Source: an uncultured Ectothiorhodospiraceae bacterium
GTDB lineage: Bacteria > Pseudomonadota > Gammaproteobacteria > XJ16 > Halofilaceae
Assembly (NCBI GenBank): GCA_913055615.1
Contig: CAJXKK010000001.1
Span: 101,946-165,945, forward strand
Direction: 5' to 3'
DNA: 64,000 nucleotides
Shown: one piece after another, positions 56,001-62,894 of the stretch
Layout of the letters: each line of letters starts with the position of its first letter
How positions within the stretch are numbered: position 1 is the first letter of the stretch
Position numbers and translations under genes: made by a program
Notes under the pieces: model-generated
Databases searched by the model: none
What the model was told of the DNA's origin: nothing
What the model saw: the letters and a program-made list of their open reading frames with translations, nothing else

Positions 56001-57035
56001 CGCGAGGACATCGAGGACGTACGGGGCCCGTTTCTGATACGCCTGTACGACGACGCCGAAGCCCTGCCAGTTACTGAATTCCGGATCACCCGAAATCGCC
56101 TCGATACAATCGAGCGATATATCGAGGCGGTCCGCTTCCTCCGCATCGATATTGAGGCCGATATCATATTGGGCCGCGTCGGCGCACAGCGCCCGCAGCC
56201 GCGGCAACAGTTCGTCCATTACGCGCTCATGATTCGCGACTTCGTAGCGCGGATGCAGGCCGGAGAGCTTGACCGAGATACCCGGGCCCTCGATGGGACC
56301 ACGGCCCCCGGCGCTCTCGCCGATCTTCTTGATCGCGTGCTTGTAACGGCGGAAGTAGCCCCTGGCGTCGTCCATCGTCCGCGCGGCCTCCCCGAGCATG
56401 TCGTAGGAGTAGCTGTAGCCGCGCTTTTCCCACTTCTCGGCGCGCTCGATCGCGTTCTCGATACTGCGGCCCATCACGAACTGGCGCCCCATGATGCGCA
56501 TCGCCTGGTTCACCGACTCGCGCACAACCGGCTCACCAAGGCGCGCGACCAGGCGACGCAGAGAGGCGTCCGGTGAGCGGCCGACGGCGTTGTGCATACC
56601 GACCACGCGCCCCGTCATCATCAGCGCCCAGGTCGAGGCGTTCACGAACAGCGAACGCGAATGGCCCAGATGCTGTTTCCAGTCGGCGCTGCCGAGCTTG
56701 TCGCGGATCAGCCGTTCACGGGTCTCGGAATCCGGAATCCGCAGCAGGGCCTCGGCGATGCACATCAGCAGCACGCCTTCATGGGTCGCCAGCCCATACT
56801 CGTGCAGGAAGGCGTCGATCCCGCCCTGGCTCGCGCTCTCCTCGCGCACCGCCTCGACCAGCGATCGGGCATAGGCGTGGATGCGACTGCGGCTGTCACC
56901 CGAGAGTTCGAGGTCAGCGAGGAGATCGCGGATACACGCGCTCTCGTCGGCGCGGTAGTGCTGATCCAGTGCGGACCGCAGTGCATCGCGTTCGGACAGC
57001 GGCGTCTTGAATACCATCTTCGAGGACATGGACAT
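53064..57035 (-). CDS. putA: Bifunctional proline dehydrogenase / P5C dehydrogenase
   Basis: PutA oxidises proline to glutamate in two steps. The 1323-residue protein has the proline dehydrogenase barrel in its first half (FMVRLVKGAYWDMEIKRAQ and IYAPVGQHEDLLAYLVRRLLENG). The aldehyde dehydrogenase half includes FTGSTETARVINRAL and the catalytic Cys in AFQNAGQRCSALR. A C-terminal ALDH-like domain follows from about residue 1090. No ribbon-helix-helix is seen at the N-terminus, so unlike E. coli PutA it should not repress its own gene. ATG 57035 is used; a TTG at 57074 is possible. Confidence 0.95.
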   Translation of the reverse strand: MSMSSKMVFKTPLSERDALRSALDQHYRADESACIRDLLADLELSGDSRSRIHAYARSLVEAVREESASQGGIDAFLHEYGLATHEGVLLMCIAEALLRIPDSETRERLIRDKLGSADWKQHLGHSRSLFVNASTWALMMTGRVVGMHNAVGRSPDASLRRLVARLGEPVVRESVNQAMRIMGRQFVMGRSIENAIERAEKWEKRGYSYSYDMLGEAARTMDDARGYFRRYKHAIKKIGESAGGRGPIEGPGISVKLSGLHPRYEVANHERVMDELLPRLRALCADAAQYDIGLNIDAEEADRLDISLDCIEAISGDPEFSNWQGFGVVVQAYQKRAPYVLDVLADMGRRHDRRFMVRLVKGAYWDMEIKRAQEMGVEDYPVFTRKVNTDVSYLGCARKLFANTDVFYPQLATHNAHSISSVLEFAGNSRDFEFQRLHGMGEDLYERVIEHDQVGAGCRIYAPVGQHEDLLAYLVRRLLENGANSSFINRIQDESLDIDELVADPVPQVRALTRAQHPRIPLPPDLFGQERTNAFGVDLTDRVELQGLKDGMEAATRSARRADPIINGEVVAGQDGRQVLAPHDRERVLGETSDATDEQIERAIQTAHNAAREWADTPVAERAACLERAADLMEERMTRLLGLIVAEVGKTLNDAVAEVREAIDFCRYYALRAKKDLSSEIQLRAPIGVDRRIELKGAGVFTCISPWNLPFAIFNGQVTAALVAGNSVLAKPAEQSPLIAAEAVQLLHEAGIPPAVLHLVPGEGRRVGGKLTGDPRVTGVCFTGSTETARVINRALSKREGPIPPLIAETGGQNAMIVDSTALTEQVARDVVISAFQNAGQRCSALRVLFVQEDVAERTLEMIAGAMDELTVSDPQLISTDVGPVIDDNAQKMLKDHIKRMLGEATEIRRARLGPATEDGSFVTPAAFEIDGIEQLEREVFGPVLHVVRYKADQLDNVIDSINASGYGLTMGVHSRIDEMWKHCYQRARVGNNYVNRNQIGAIVGVQPFGGQGLSGTGPKAGGPLYLHRFVSDRPVKGDGQAGTTAATGDGATALDEKCVSASGLKRALETLAKQGAEWHETPETRSSVLEQAADAFEGEPKSLRGIDAAGDGEARRGGDYLRVYAAQVEAEFATPIQMAGPTGERNELSFWPKGAVACIALDGQSAIGNLIAQAGAALAAGNTAILWHPQVGAAEAVAKVLHKAGVPQYAVQAIAPGKDATLSDVISAAAIDLVAFAGEGRTAREASAVLAGLDGPLRQLVLFQETATDSDDFIGQGQPVASSPHYLYRFVHERSLSVDTTASGGNASLLSIEDGPSLPGES

Positions 57036-57292
57036 ACCCGTTGGTTCAGTTGCAGAGGCCTGGACCACGGTCAACCGGACCGCAGCCGGGGCTTCTTCGT
57101 CAGCAGGGTTGGATGGTGGATGGATCGGGACTCAATGGCCCGGGCCGGCATCGAACGATTGCCGATTTTGCCGCACGCGGAACACAAGCAATGACTGTTC
57201 TCCCTTTCACCCGGCGGGTTGAACGTATCCGCACCGATCGCCGGGCAATAGACCACCGTGCAGATCGTCCCGCACTCACCCGCATGCGCGCG

Positions 57293-57298
57293 AGTATA
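57293..57298 (-). promoter_or_regulatory. Possible -10 element for putA
   Basis: TATACT preceded by TTG occurs on the minus strand, about 260 bases before the putA start. No good -35 is seen. The gap 57036-57446 otherwise shows only the fragment at 57361-57446. Confidence 0.35.
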
Positions 57299-57360
57299 CA
57301 ATGCGTGCGGCGCTTCGCGCTGTCAGTAACCCGAACGCCCGAAACGAAAGGGTCGCGGCC

Positions 57361-57446
57361 ATGCCCACCGACCACGCGCCAACACCGCTCCGCAGGTTCG
57401 GATCGATGATCCGTGTTGCATCCGCCACTGGAAGATTTCCGTGTTC
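57361..57446 (+). pseudogene. N-terminal relic of an L-rhamnose mutarotase-like gene
   Basis: From an ATG at 57361 the frame reads RFGSMIRV. Then, after a one-base shift near 57418, the next frame reads HPPLEDFRVLSA. This resembles the start of RhaM/DUF718 proteins, which open with RYG(S)VIRVRPE-LEEYRRLHA. The resemblance stops at the junction with the neighbouring gene fragment on the opposite strand. Only about 26 codons are left, so this is a weak call. Confidence 0.35.
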
Positions 57447-57887
57447 TCAGCGCGTCAGATCAATCCGGCCGCTGCGCTCGACCGGAAAGTCGAACGCGCC
57501 GAATTCCTCCAGGCCCGCATTGCCGACGATGTCGGCGGTCAGGCGGTAATCCGCTCTTGCCCCGCCCCGCAGCAGTTCGTAGGCGCCGGTGCCGATCGCA
57601 CCGAAGTCGACCTTCAGCGGGAGTTGCACGCCAGTGCTAGTGCTGCCCTCGGGCGCCAGTGAGAGGCCCGTCTCGCCGCTGTTTCCGGCCCAGCGGCGCC
57701 CGTTGATCGCGAGGGCATAATCCATCTGCGTGTGGCTGACATATCGATTACCAGTATCGAGGTCTACCGGGGCACCTGGACCACGGAGTGACCACCGCAC
57801 GCCTGCGGATCGATGGTAGCGGTGATCGACGCGACCTGCCCTTTCCTCGGCGTCGCAGTCCGCAAGGATGGGGTCACGCCACATCAA
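57447..57887 (-). pseudogene. Truncated LEA type 2 family protein
   Basis: The last 90 or so residues match the LEA type 2 (LEA14-like) beta-sandwich family: YALAINGRRWA, LKVDFGAIGTGAYELLRGG and ADYRLTADI. Complete members are lipoproteins with a longer N-terminal half including a NPN-Pro motif. Here the upstream part is unlike the family and lacks a signal, so the gene appears 5'-truncated. An open frame nevertheless runs to 57887 and overlaps the next gene by four bases. A short protein could still be made. Confidence 0.5.
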
Positions 57888-58369
57888 TCATCATTCGGCG
57901 GTCCGGCCGTCAGAGAACGAACCGTCAATTCCACTTCTACACGACCAGCCCGCTCGAAACGCAGGGTGACGGGCACGCGGTCGCCTTCCTCCAGCGGATC
58001 TTCCAACTGCATGAGCATCAGGTGGTAACCTCCCGGCGCGAATTCGAGCTGCCCATCGGGAGGCACGACGACACCGTCTTTCTGGTGGACCATCGAACTG
58101 TTCCCATCCTTCTTCACGCTGCGATGGATCTGCACGCGCCCGGCAGCCGGCGATTCCGCGGCGGTCAGGCGATCCGGTTCATCCGCCGTGTTCACGATCG
58201 TCATGTACCCCGCCCCCACGGGCGTTCCCGGCGGTGTCACCCGCGACCACGGGCGTTCGATCCGGATATCCGCGGCCGAGCCGGCATCGTCCGCGAACAG
58301 CGGCCCGGGCATCAGCGTGGCGAGAACGAATACGAACAGGCCAAACGTGGAAGAGCGGTGAGCGTTCAT
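57884..58369 (-). CDS. PCu(A)C periplasmic copper chaperone
   Basis: This 161-residue protein has a signal peptide ending LFADDAGSA and the PCu(A)C domain, which delivers Cu(I) to cytochrome oxidase. Ligands expected from the H-M...H-x-M pattern are present in GRVQIHRSV, NSSMVHQKD and PGGYHLMLM. No SCO or oxidase genes are near. Its gap to the ligase gene (58370-58490) holds nothing recognised. Confidence 0.9.
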   Translation of the reverse strand: MNAHRSSTFGLFVFVLATLMPGPLFADDAGSAADIRIERPWSRVTPPGTPVGAGYMTIVNTADEPDRLTAAESPAAGRVQIHRSVKKDGNSSMVHQKDGVVVPPDGQLEFAPGGYHLMLMQLEDPLEEGDRVPVTLRFERAGRVEVELTVRSLTAGPPNDD

Positions 58370-58490
58370 GGAATCGGTCCAGACCAGTTATAGGGTATCG
58401 CCCGGCGCGGGCTGCCAGACAATCTGCCCGCGGCGACATCCGCGGTCAAGCGCGAGCGGATCAGGAGCCCAATGCACCGGCACCGCCTTA

Positions 58491-59348
58491 TCACCGGCTG
58501 CGCTCGTCACTCATGCGCGGTCGTATCCGCAGAAATCGCGCGAACCGGGGTACACCGTTCGCGGTAAAGCCGTTGTAGCGATAGGTTACGCGGCTGCCAA
58601 TGGGCGGCGGGTCGGCGCGCTCCGCATCGCTGAAGCCGGTACCGAGGCGGAATCGAAGACCGTCCGGGCGTTCGACCACCAGCGCACCGAGAATGCCACG
58701 GTTACGGCCTTTGCCGGGCGTGTGTGCCACCACCCGGGCCTCGGCGTCCGCGGAAGTCTTGTACTTCAGCAGGGCATCGCTGCGCCCGGCGCGATAATAC
58801 GCATCGCGGCGGTGCAGCATAAGGCCTTCCCCGCCCGCGTCGACAATCCGCTGCAGCAGTTCATCGAGCTCATCGCTATCCGCGACCGGGAATTGGCGCA
58901 CCGGCCGCAGCCATCGTACGCCGGCGTCATCGAGCAGCCTCCGTATCCGACGGGCGCGCGCCTGGAACGGACCCGTATGGGCCGGCAGGTCGAACACCAT
59001 GAAACGCACGTCGCGCCATTCGGCATCCACCGGTTCCCGGGTCCGGACGATGCCGCTCACCTCGGAGAAACGGCCACGGCCGAGCCACAGTTCGCCGTCC
59101 ATCGGTATCGATGGCCAGTCGACGGTGAACCATTCCGGAGGATGGACGCCGTGCCCGCCGCGGGTGAGCAGGCGCTCGCCGGTCCAGTGCCCGCGGACGC
59201 CATCGAGCTTCTCGCTGACGAGGTACGCCGACACATCCTCGGTCTCGCCCCAGGTCGAAGCGTGCATGAGGTCCGGCGGATCGGGCTCTCCGGCCGCGAG
59301 CGAGGGTAAGGCGAGAAAGCTCAGCAGGATGATCGCGAACGTGCGCAT
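58491..59348 (-). CDS. Secreted ATP-dependent DNA ligase (LigE-type)
   Basis: The ATG at 59348 gives 285 residues with a signal peptide ending LPSLAAGEP. The ligase motif I is VSEKLDGVRG with the adenylation Lys at K47. Later motifs include DGELWLGRG, GEGLMLHRRDAYY and LLKYKTSADAEARVV, then an OB-fold. Periplasmic ATP-dependent ligases of this kind are known in some proteobacteria and are thought to act on incoming DNA during natural transformation, alongside the cytoplasmic NAD-dependent enzyme. Confidence 0.9.
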   Translation of the reverse strand: MRTFAIILLSFLALPSLAAGEPDPPDLMHASTWGETEDVSAYLVSEKLDGVRGHWTGERLLTRGGHGVHPPEWFTVDWPSIPMDGELWLGRGRFSEVSGIVRTREPVDAEWRDVRFMVFDLPAHTGPFQARARRIRRLLDDAGVRWLRPVRQFPVADSDELDELLQRIVDAGGEGLMLHRRDAYYRAGRSDALLKYKTSADAEARVVAHTPGKGRNRGILGALVVERPDGLRFRLGTGFSDAERADPPPIGSRVTYRYNGFTANGVPRFARFLRIRPRMSDERSR

Positions 59349-59443
59349 GGTTCCCTCCATGGATGGTCTCGTGAACAGCGCGCGTCCGGCGCGCCTGGCT
59401 TGAGTCTACAGGGCATTGGAATTCTGGCGCCAGAAAAAGCGGT

Positions 59444-59574
59444 ATCACGCAGAGCCGCGGAGGCCGCAAAGTGCGCAAAGGAAGGCAGATAAGATGACGG
59501 TGTGATGCGCATTCACCGCAAATCGATTAACGGTGCTCTTCGCGTTCTCCGCGCGCTCCGCGCCTCTGCGTGAT
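59444..59574. repeat. Inverted repeat of the CACGCAGAG type
   Basis: ATCACGCAGAGCCGCGGAGG at the left (59444 onward) pairs with CCGCGCCTCTGCGTGAT at the right (ending 59574). It lies in the 581-base gap 59349-59929, which holds no gene and also contains the repeats at 59590 and 59700. Similar sequences are dispersed in many bacteria. Confidence 0.75.
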
Positions 59575-59589
59575 TCCCGGGCACGGCAT

Positions 59590-59621
59590 CCCCGGATTCC
59601 GCTTCGCTGCATCCGGGCTAC
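59590..59621. repeat. Half-copy of the GTAGCCCGGATG repeat
   Basis: CCCGGATTCCGCTTCGCTGC followed by ATCCGGGCTAC repeats the right half of the element at 45955-46034. The left half is not present here. Confidence 0.8.
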
Positions 59622-59699
59622 GCGGTTCGGCTGACTTATCGGTTCAGGCCCAAAAGGCACTTACCTGAGGGCGCGGGAGAACTGAATTTCGTCGAAACC

Positions 59700-59870
59700 G
59701 TCATCGCGAGCGACCGCAGGGAGCGCGGCGATCCAGTGACTGCACGGCATCACGCGTAACCATACCGGCTCACGGAGGTCCCGGCGCACAGCGCTGCGGA
59801 CTCCGTGAGACCGCAATGTTCGCGAAACGCCCTGCAGTCGCTGGATTGCTTCACTTCGTTCGCAATGACA
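59700..59870. repeat. Dispersed repeat ending in TTCGTTCGCAATGAC
   Basis: GTCATCGCGAGCGACCGCAG at the left and GGATTGCTTCACTTCGTTCG with AATGAC at the right form inverted ends. The family is shared with 34592-34886. Known chromosomal repeats of the form GTCATTGCGAGCGAAGCGAAG are similar. Confidence 0.75.
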
Positions 59871-59929
59871 GTGAGTGTTCGCGTTGATGCCGAAGTCTGA
59901 TGCCGATCGCCCGCCAAGTGCCGTTCGCC

Positions 59930-60598
59930 TCAGGCCCGTTCGTTGCGCCCGACCGGGCAGCGGTAGCGCAGGCTGCAGTCGGCGCAGCGCGGGCGGACCG
60001 CGCATACGGCCTTGCAATGTTCCACGATCAGGCCGTGGTATTCCTGGTACACGGGGACGTCCGGGCCGAGGGCGCTTTCGAAGGCGCCCCGCAGCGCTTC
60101 GTACGTCTCACCGCCGACGAACAGGCCCAGGCGTTCGAAGATGCGGCGTGTGTAGGCGTCGATGACGAACACCGGGCGGTGGAACGCATACAGCACGATA
60201 TCGTCGGCGGTCTCACGCCCGATCCCGTGCACGCCGAGCAGCGCCGCCCGCAGGTCCCCGGTCCCGCACTCGCGCAGGGCTTCGATGCCCCCGGCATCCA
60301 CGAGAAAGCCGCAAACCGCCTTGAGGCGCCGCGCCTTGACGTTGAAATAACCGCTCGGGCGTATCAACGCGCCGAGCCGCTCATCCGGCAACGCGAGGAT
60401 CGCCTCCGGTGACAATGCGTCGGCTTCGCGCAGATGGGTCAGCGCATACTCGACGTTGGTCCAGGCGGCATTCTGGGTGAGCACCGCGCCGACGACGATC
60501 TCGAACGCGCTGTCGGCGGGCCACCACCCCTGAGGGCCATAGGTGTCGAGCAGGCGCCGGTAGATGCTCTGTGCCGTATTCGCGTGCAGGCGGGTCAT
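59930..60598 (-). CDS. Endonuclease III-like DNA glycosylase lacking the catalytic Lys
   Basis: This 222-residue HhH-GPD protein belongs to the COG2231 group related to endonuclease III. The helix-hairpin-helix reads LLGVHGIGRETADDIVLYAF, and the catalytic Asp is in VFVIDAYTRR. The position of the lyase Lys in Nth (in GVGRKTA) is Glu here, as in the monofunctional MagIII-type glycosylases, so AP lyase activity is unlikely. Four Cys at the C-terminus (CAVRPRCADCSLRYRC) suggest an iron-sulfur cluster. It overlaps the MFS gene stop by an ATGA. Confidence 0.88.
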   Translation of the reverse strand: MTRLHANTAQSIYRRLLDTYGPQGWWPADSAFEIVVGAVLTQNAAWTNVEYALTHLREADALSPEAILALPDERLGALIRPSGYFNVKARRLKAVCGFLVDAGGIEALRECGTGDLRAALLGVHGIGRETADDIVLYAFHRPVFVIDAYTRRIFERLGLFVGGETYEALRGAFESALGPDVPVYQEYHGLIVEHCKAVCAVRPRCADCSLRYRCPVGRNERA

Positions 60599-61800
60599 CG
60601 CGCCGCTCCCGCGACCCGCTCGACCGGCTGATCGGCGATCGGTGCATGCAGGGCGGCGGCCAGTAGTGACAATGCCATCGCAAGCAACCAGACAGCCTCG
60701 TAACCGCCGGTGAGATCAAAGCTCACGCCGCCGAGCCAGGCCCCGAAGAAGGCGCCGATCTGGTGACTGAACATGACGATGCCAAACAGCGTCGCGAGGT
60801 AACGGGCACCGAAGATATCCCCGACCAGGCCGCTGGTGAGCGGCACGGTCCCCAGCCAGAGGACTCCGAACACCGCGGCGAAGGCGAACACGCTGGCGGT
60901 GGTCAGCGGGACGAACAGCAGCATGGCGATCGCGGCAGCCCGCGCGAGATAGATTCCGCACAGCAGATGTTTCTTGCGCCAGCGCCCGCCCGCCCAGCCG
61001 AATCCGAAGGTACCGATGATATTGAAGAAGCCGACGATCCCGAGCGCGGTCGCGCCAATCAGCGGTGCGAGGCCATTGGCGGAGACGTAGGCCGGCAGGT
61101 GCGTGGCGACAAAGGCGATGTGGAAACCACAGACGAAGAATCCGCCTGTAAGCAAGAGATAGCCTCGATGTGTGCCGGCCTCGCCCAGCGCTTCGCCGAG
61201 CCGCTGCTCGCTGCCCCCCGCCCGCGCCGCTCGCCCGCGCAGGGGGATGGCGAACGGAAGAATGAACAGGGCGAGCACGGCGAGACCGAGCAGCGCCACC
61301 GGCCAGCCGAGGCCGGCGATCAGGCCATGGGTACCCGGCAGCAACAGGAACTGGCCAATCGATCCGCCGGCCGTGGCGAGCCCGAGCGCGGTGCTGCGAC
61401 GGGCTTCCGGTACGCTGCGGGCCACCGCCGCCAGGACCAGGGGGAAGCCCGTCGCGGCGACGGCGATGCCCGTGAGGATCCCGGCGCCCAGATGGATGCC
61501 GACGGAAGTCTCCGCGGCCGCCATAACCACGAGCCCGGCGCTATAGAACAGGGCACCGACGACCAGCATACGGGCCGTACCCCAGCGGTCCGCAGCGGCA
61601 CCGAAGAACGGTGTGAGCGCCCCCCAGAGCAGGTTCTGGACGGCGATCGCCAGGCCGAACGCGCCGTGGCTGACGGCCAGCGCCGTCGTCATGGGTTCGA
61701 GGAACAGGCCGTACGTCTGACGCAGGCCCATGTTCAGGGCGAGGACGACACCGCCGGCGAGGATCGCCGCGATGCCGGCGCGTCGACCGGCCCGCGTCAT
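60595..61800 (-). CDS. MFS transporter, oxalate/formate antiporter-like
   Basis: The ATG at 61800 overlaps the rluB stop (ATGA) and gives 401 residues with twelve hydrophobic segments. The first helix region NMGLRQTYGLFLEPM and the loop PFFGAAADRWGTARML fit the OxlT-like monocarboxylate group of the MFS. The substrate is not known. It lies between rluB and a glycosylase gene, with overlaps on both sides. Confidence 0.85.
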   Translation of the reverse strand: MTRAGRRAGIAAILAGGVVLALNMGLRQTYGLFLEPMTTALAVSHGAFGLAIAVQNLLWGALTPFFGAAADRWGTARMLVVGALFYSAGLVVMAAAETSVGIHLGAGILTGIAVAATGFPLVLAAVARSVPEARRSTALGLATAGGSIGQFLLLPGTHGLIAGLGWPVALLGLAVLALFILPFAIPLRGRAARAGGSEQRLGEALGEAGTHRGYLLLTGGFFVCGFHIAFVATHLPAYVSANGLAPLIGATALGIVGFFNIIGTFGFGWAGGRWRKKHLLCGIYLARAAAIAMLLFVPLTTASVFAFAAVFGVLWLGTVPLTSGLVGDIFGARYLATLFGIVMFSHQIGAFFGAWLGGVSFDLTGGYEAVWLLAMALSLLAAALHAPIADQPVERVAGAAR

Positions 61801-62681
61801 CGGCGCTTGCGGGGTCCGGTCTCGGTCGCGCCGGTACCGGCCCGGGTGCGCGACTTGCGCGGCTTGCCCTTGCCCCGCGCCCGGGCCGCGCGTTTGCCGC
61901 GGCTCGACTCGGGTTCCAGTGCGAGCTCCCCGCTGTGATCGCCGCCCCCGGCGAGTTCCTGCAGTGCCCGGATGTCCTCGGCCGGCAGATCCTCGAAGCG
62001 GCCCGGGCGGATATGCCGCGGCAGCGTGATCGGCCCGAAGCGCACCCGCGTCAGGCGCGCGACCTGGCACCCGACCGCCTCCCAGATACGCCGCACCTCG
62101 TTGCGCCGGCCTTCGTGCAGGATCACGTGATACCAGTGGTTGCTGCCCTGCCCGCCGGCATCAATGATGCGATCGAATTTCGCCTCACCGTCGTCCAGCA
62201 GGACACCCGTGGTCAGGCGTTCGAGCGTCTCGGACGCAACCGCACCGCGAACGCGCACCGCGTATTCACGCTCGATACCGGCCGACGGGTGCGTGAGCGC
62301 GTTGGCCACCGCCCCGTCATCGGTGAACAGCATCAGTCCGGTCGTGTTCACGTCGAGCCGCCCGAGGGAGACCCAGCGACCACCCGCCTCGCGCAGACGC
62401 GGCAACGGATCGAAAACGGTCGGCCGGCCCTCGGGATCGCTGCGGGTGCTGACCTGGCCCTCGGGCTTGTGATAGCGCAGCCAGCGCGCGCGCTGCCGGG
62501 GGCGGATTACGACCCGGTAGCGCCGGCCCTCGATCTCCACCCGATCGTTTCGATCGAGGGCGGCCCCGAGCGCCGCCACCTCACCATTGACGCGGATCGC
62601 GCCCTCGGTCAGCAGGCGTTCAACCGCCCGGCGCGAGCCCAGCCCGGCGCGCGCGAGGACCTTGTGTATACGTTCGCTCAA
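61797..62681 (-). CDS. rluB: 23S rRNA pseudouridine synthase RluB
   Basis: This 294-residue protein modifies U2605-type uridines in 23S rRNA. An S4-like domain opens the protein (IHKVLARAGLGSRRAVERLL), and the catalytic Asp is in SLGRLDVNTTGLMLFT. The conserved EGRRNEVRRIWEAVG follows. A basic tail rich in Arg and Lys ends the protein. The family match is strong; RluE-type specificity is less likely given the S4 domain. Confidence 0.93.
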   Translation of the reverse strand: MSERIHKVLARAGLGSRRAVERLLTEGAIRVNGEVAALGAALDRNDRVEIEGRRYRVVIRPRQRARWLRYHKPEGQVSTRSDPEGRPTVFDPLPRLREAGGRWVSLGRLDVNTTGLMLFTDDGAVANALTHPSAGIEREYAVRVRGAVASETLERLTTGVLLDDGEAKFDRIIDAGGQGSNHWYHVILHEGRRNEVRRIWEAVGCQVARLTRVRFGPITLPRHIRPGRFEDLPAEDIRALQELAGGGDHSGELALEPESSRGKRAARARGKGKPRKSRTRAGTGATETGPRKRR

Positions 62682-62829
62682 GTCCGGCTCCGGGTGGGCG
62701 AATCATGGGCGCGCGACACCACGCGGCCCTTGGTGAAGAGCGCATGCTACCAGAGCACCGCCCGCGGCGACGCGCCTCCCGTTCGCCCACGCCCCCCGGA
62801 CAATGCTCGGTGAGCGAAACATTACAGAT

Positions 62830-62857
62830 TTGACAGACGCCGGCACCACCGTACACT
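62830..62857 (+). promoter_or_regulatory. Probable sigma-70 promoter for the edge binding protein
   Basis: TTGACA at 62830-62835, a 16-base spacer and TACACT at 62852-62857 give a good vegetative promoter, 38 bases before the start of the binding-protein gene. A ribosome binding site, AAGGAGG, is near 62882-62888. Confidence 0.6.
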
Positions 62858-62894
62858 CGATCGTGCACATTCCGGGTTTCACAAGGAGGCAACA

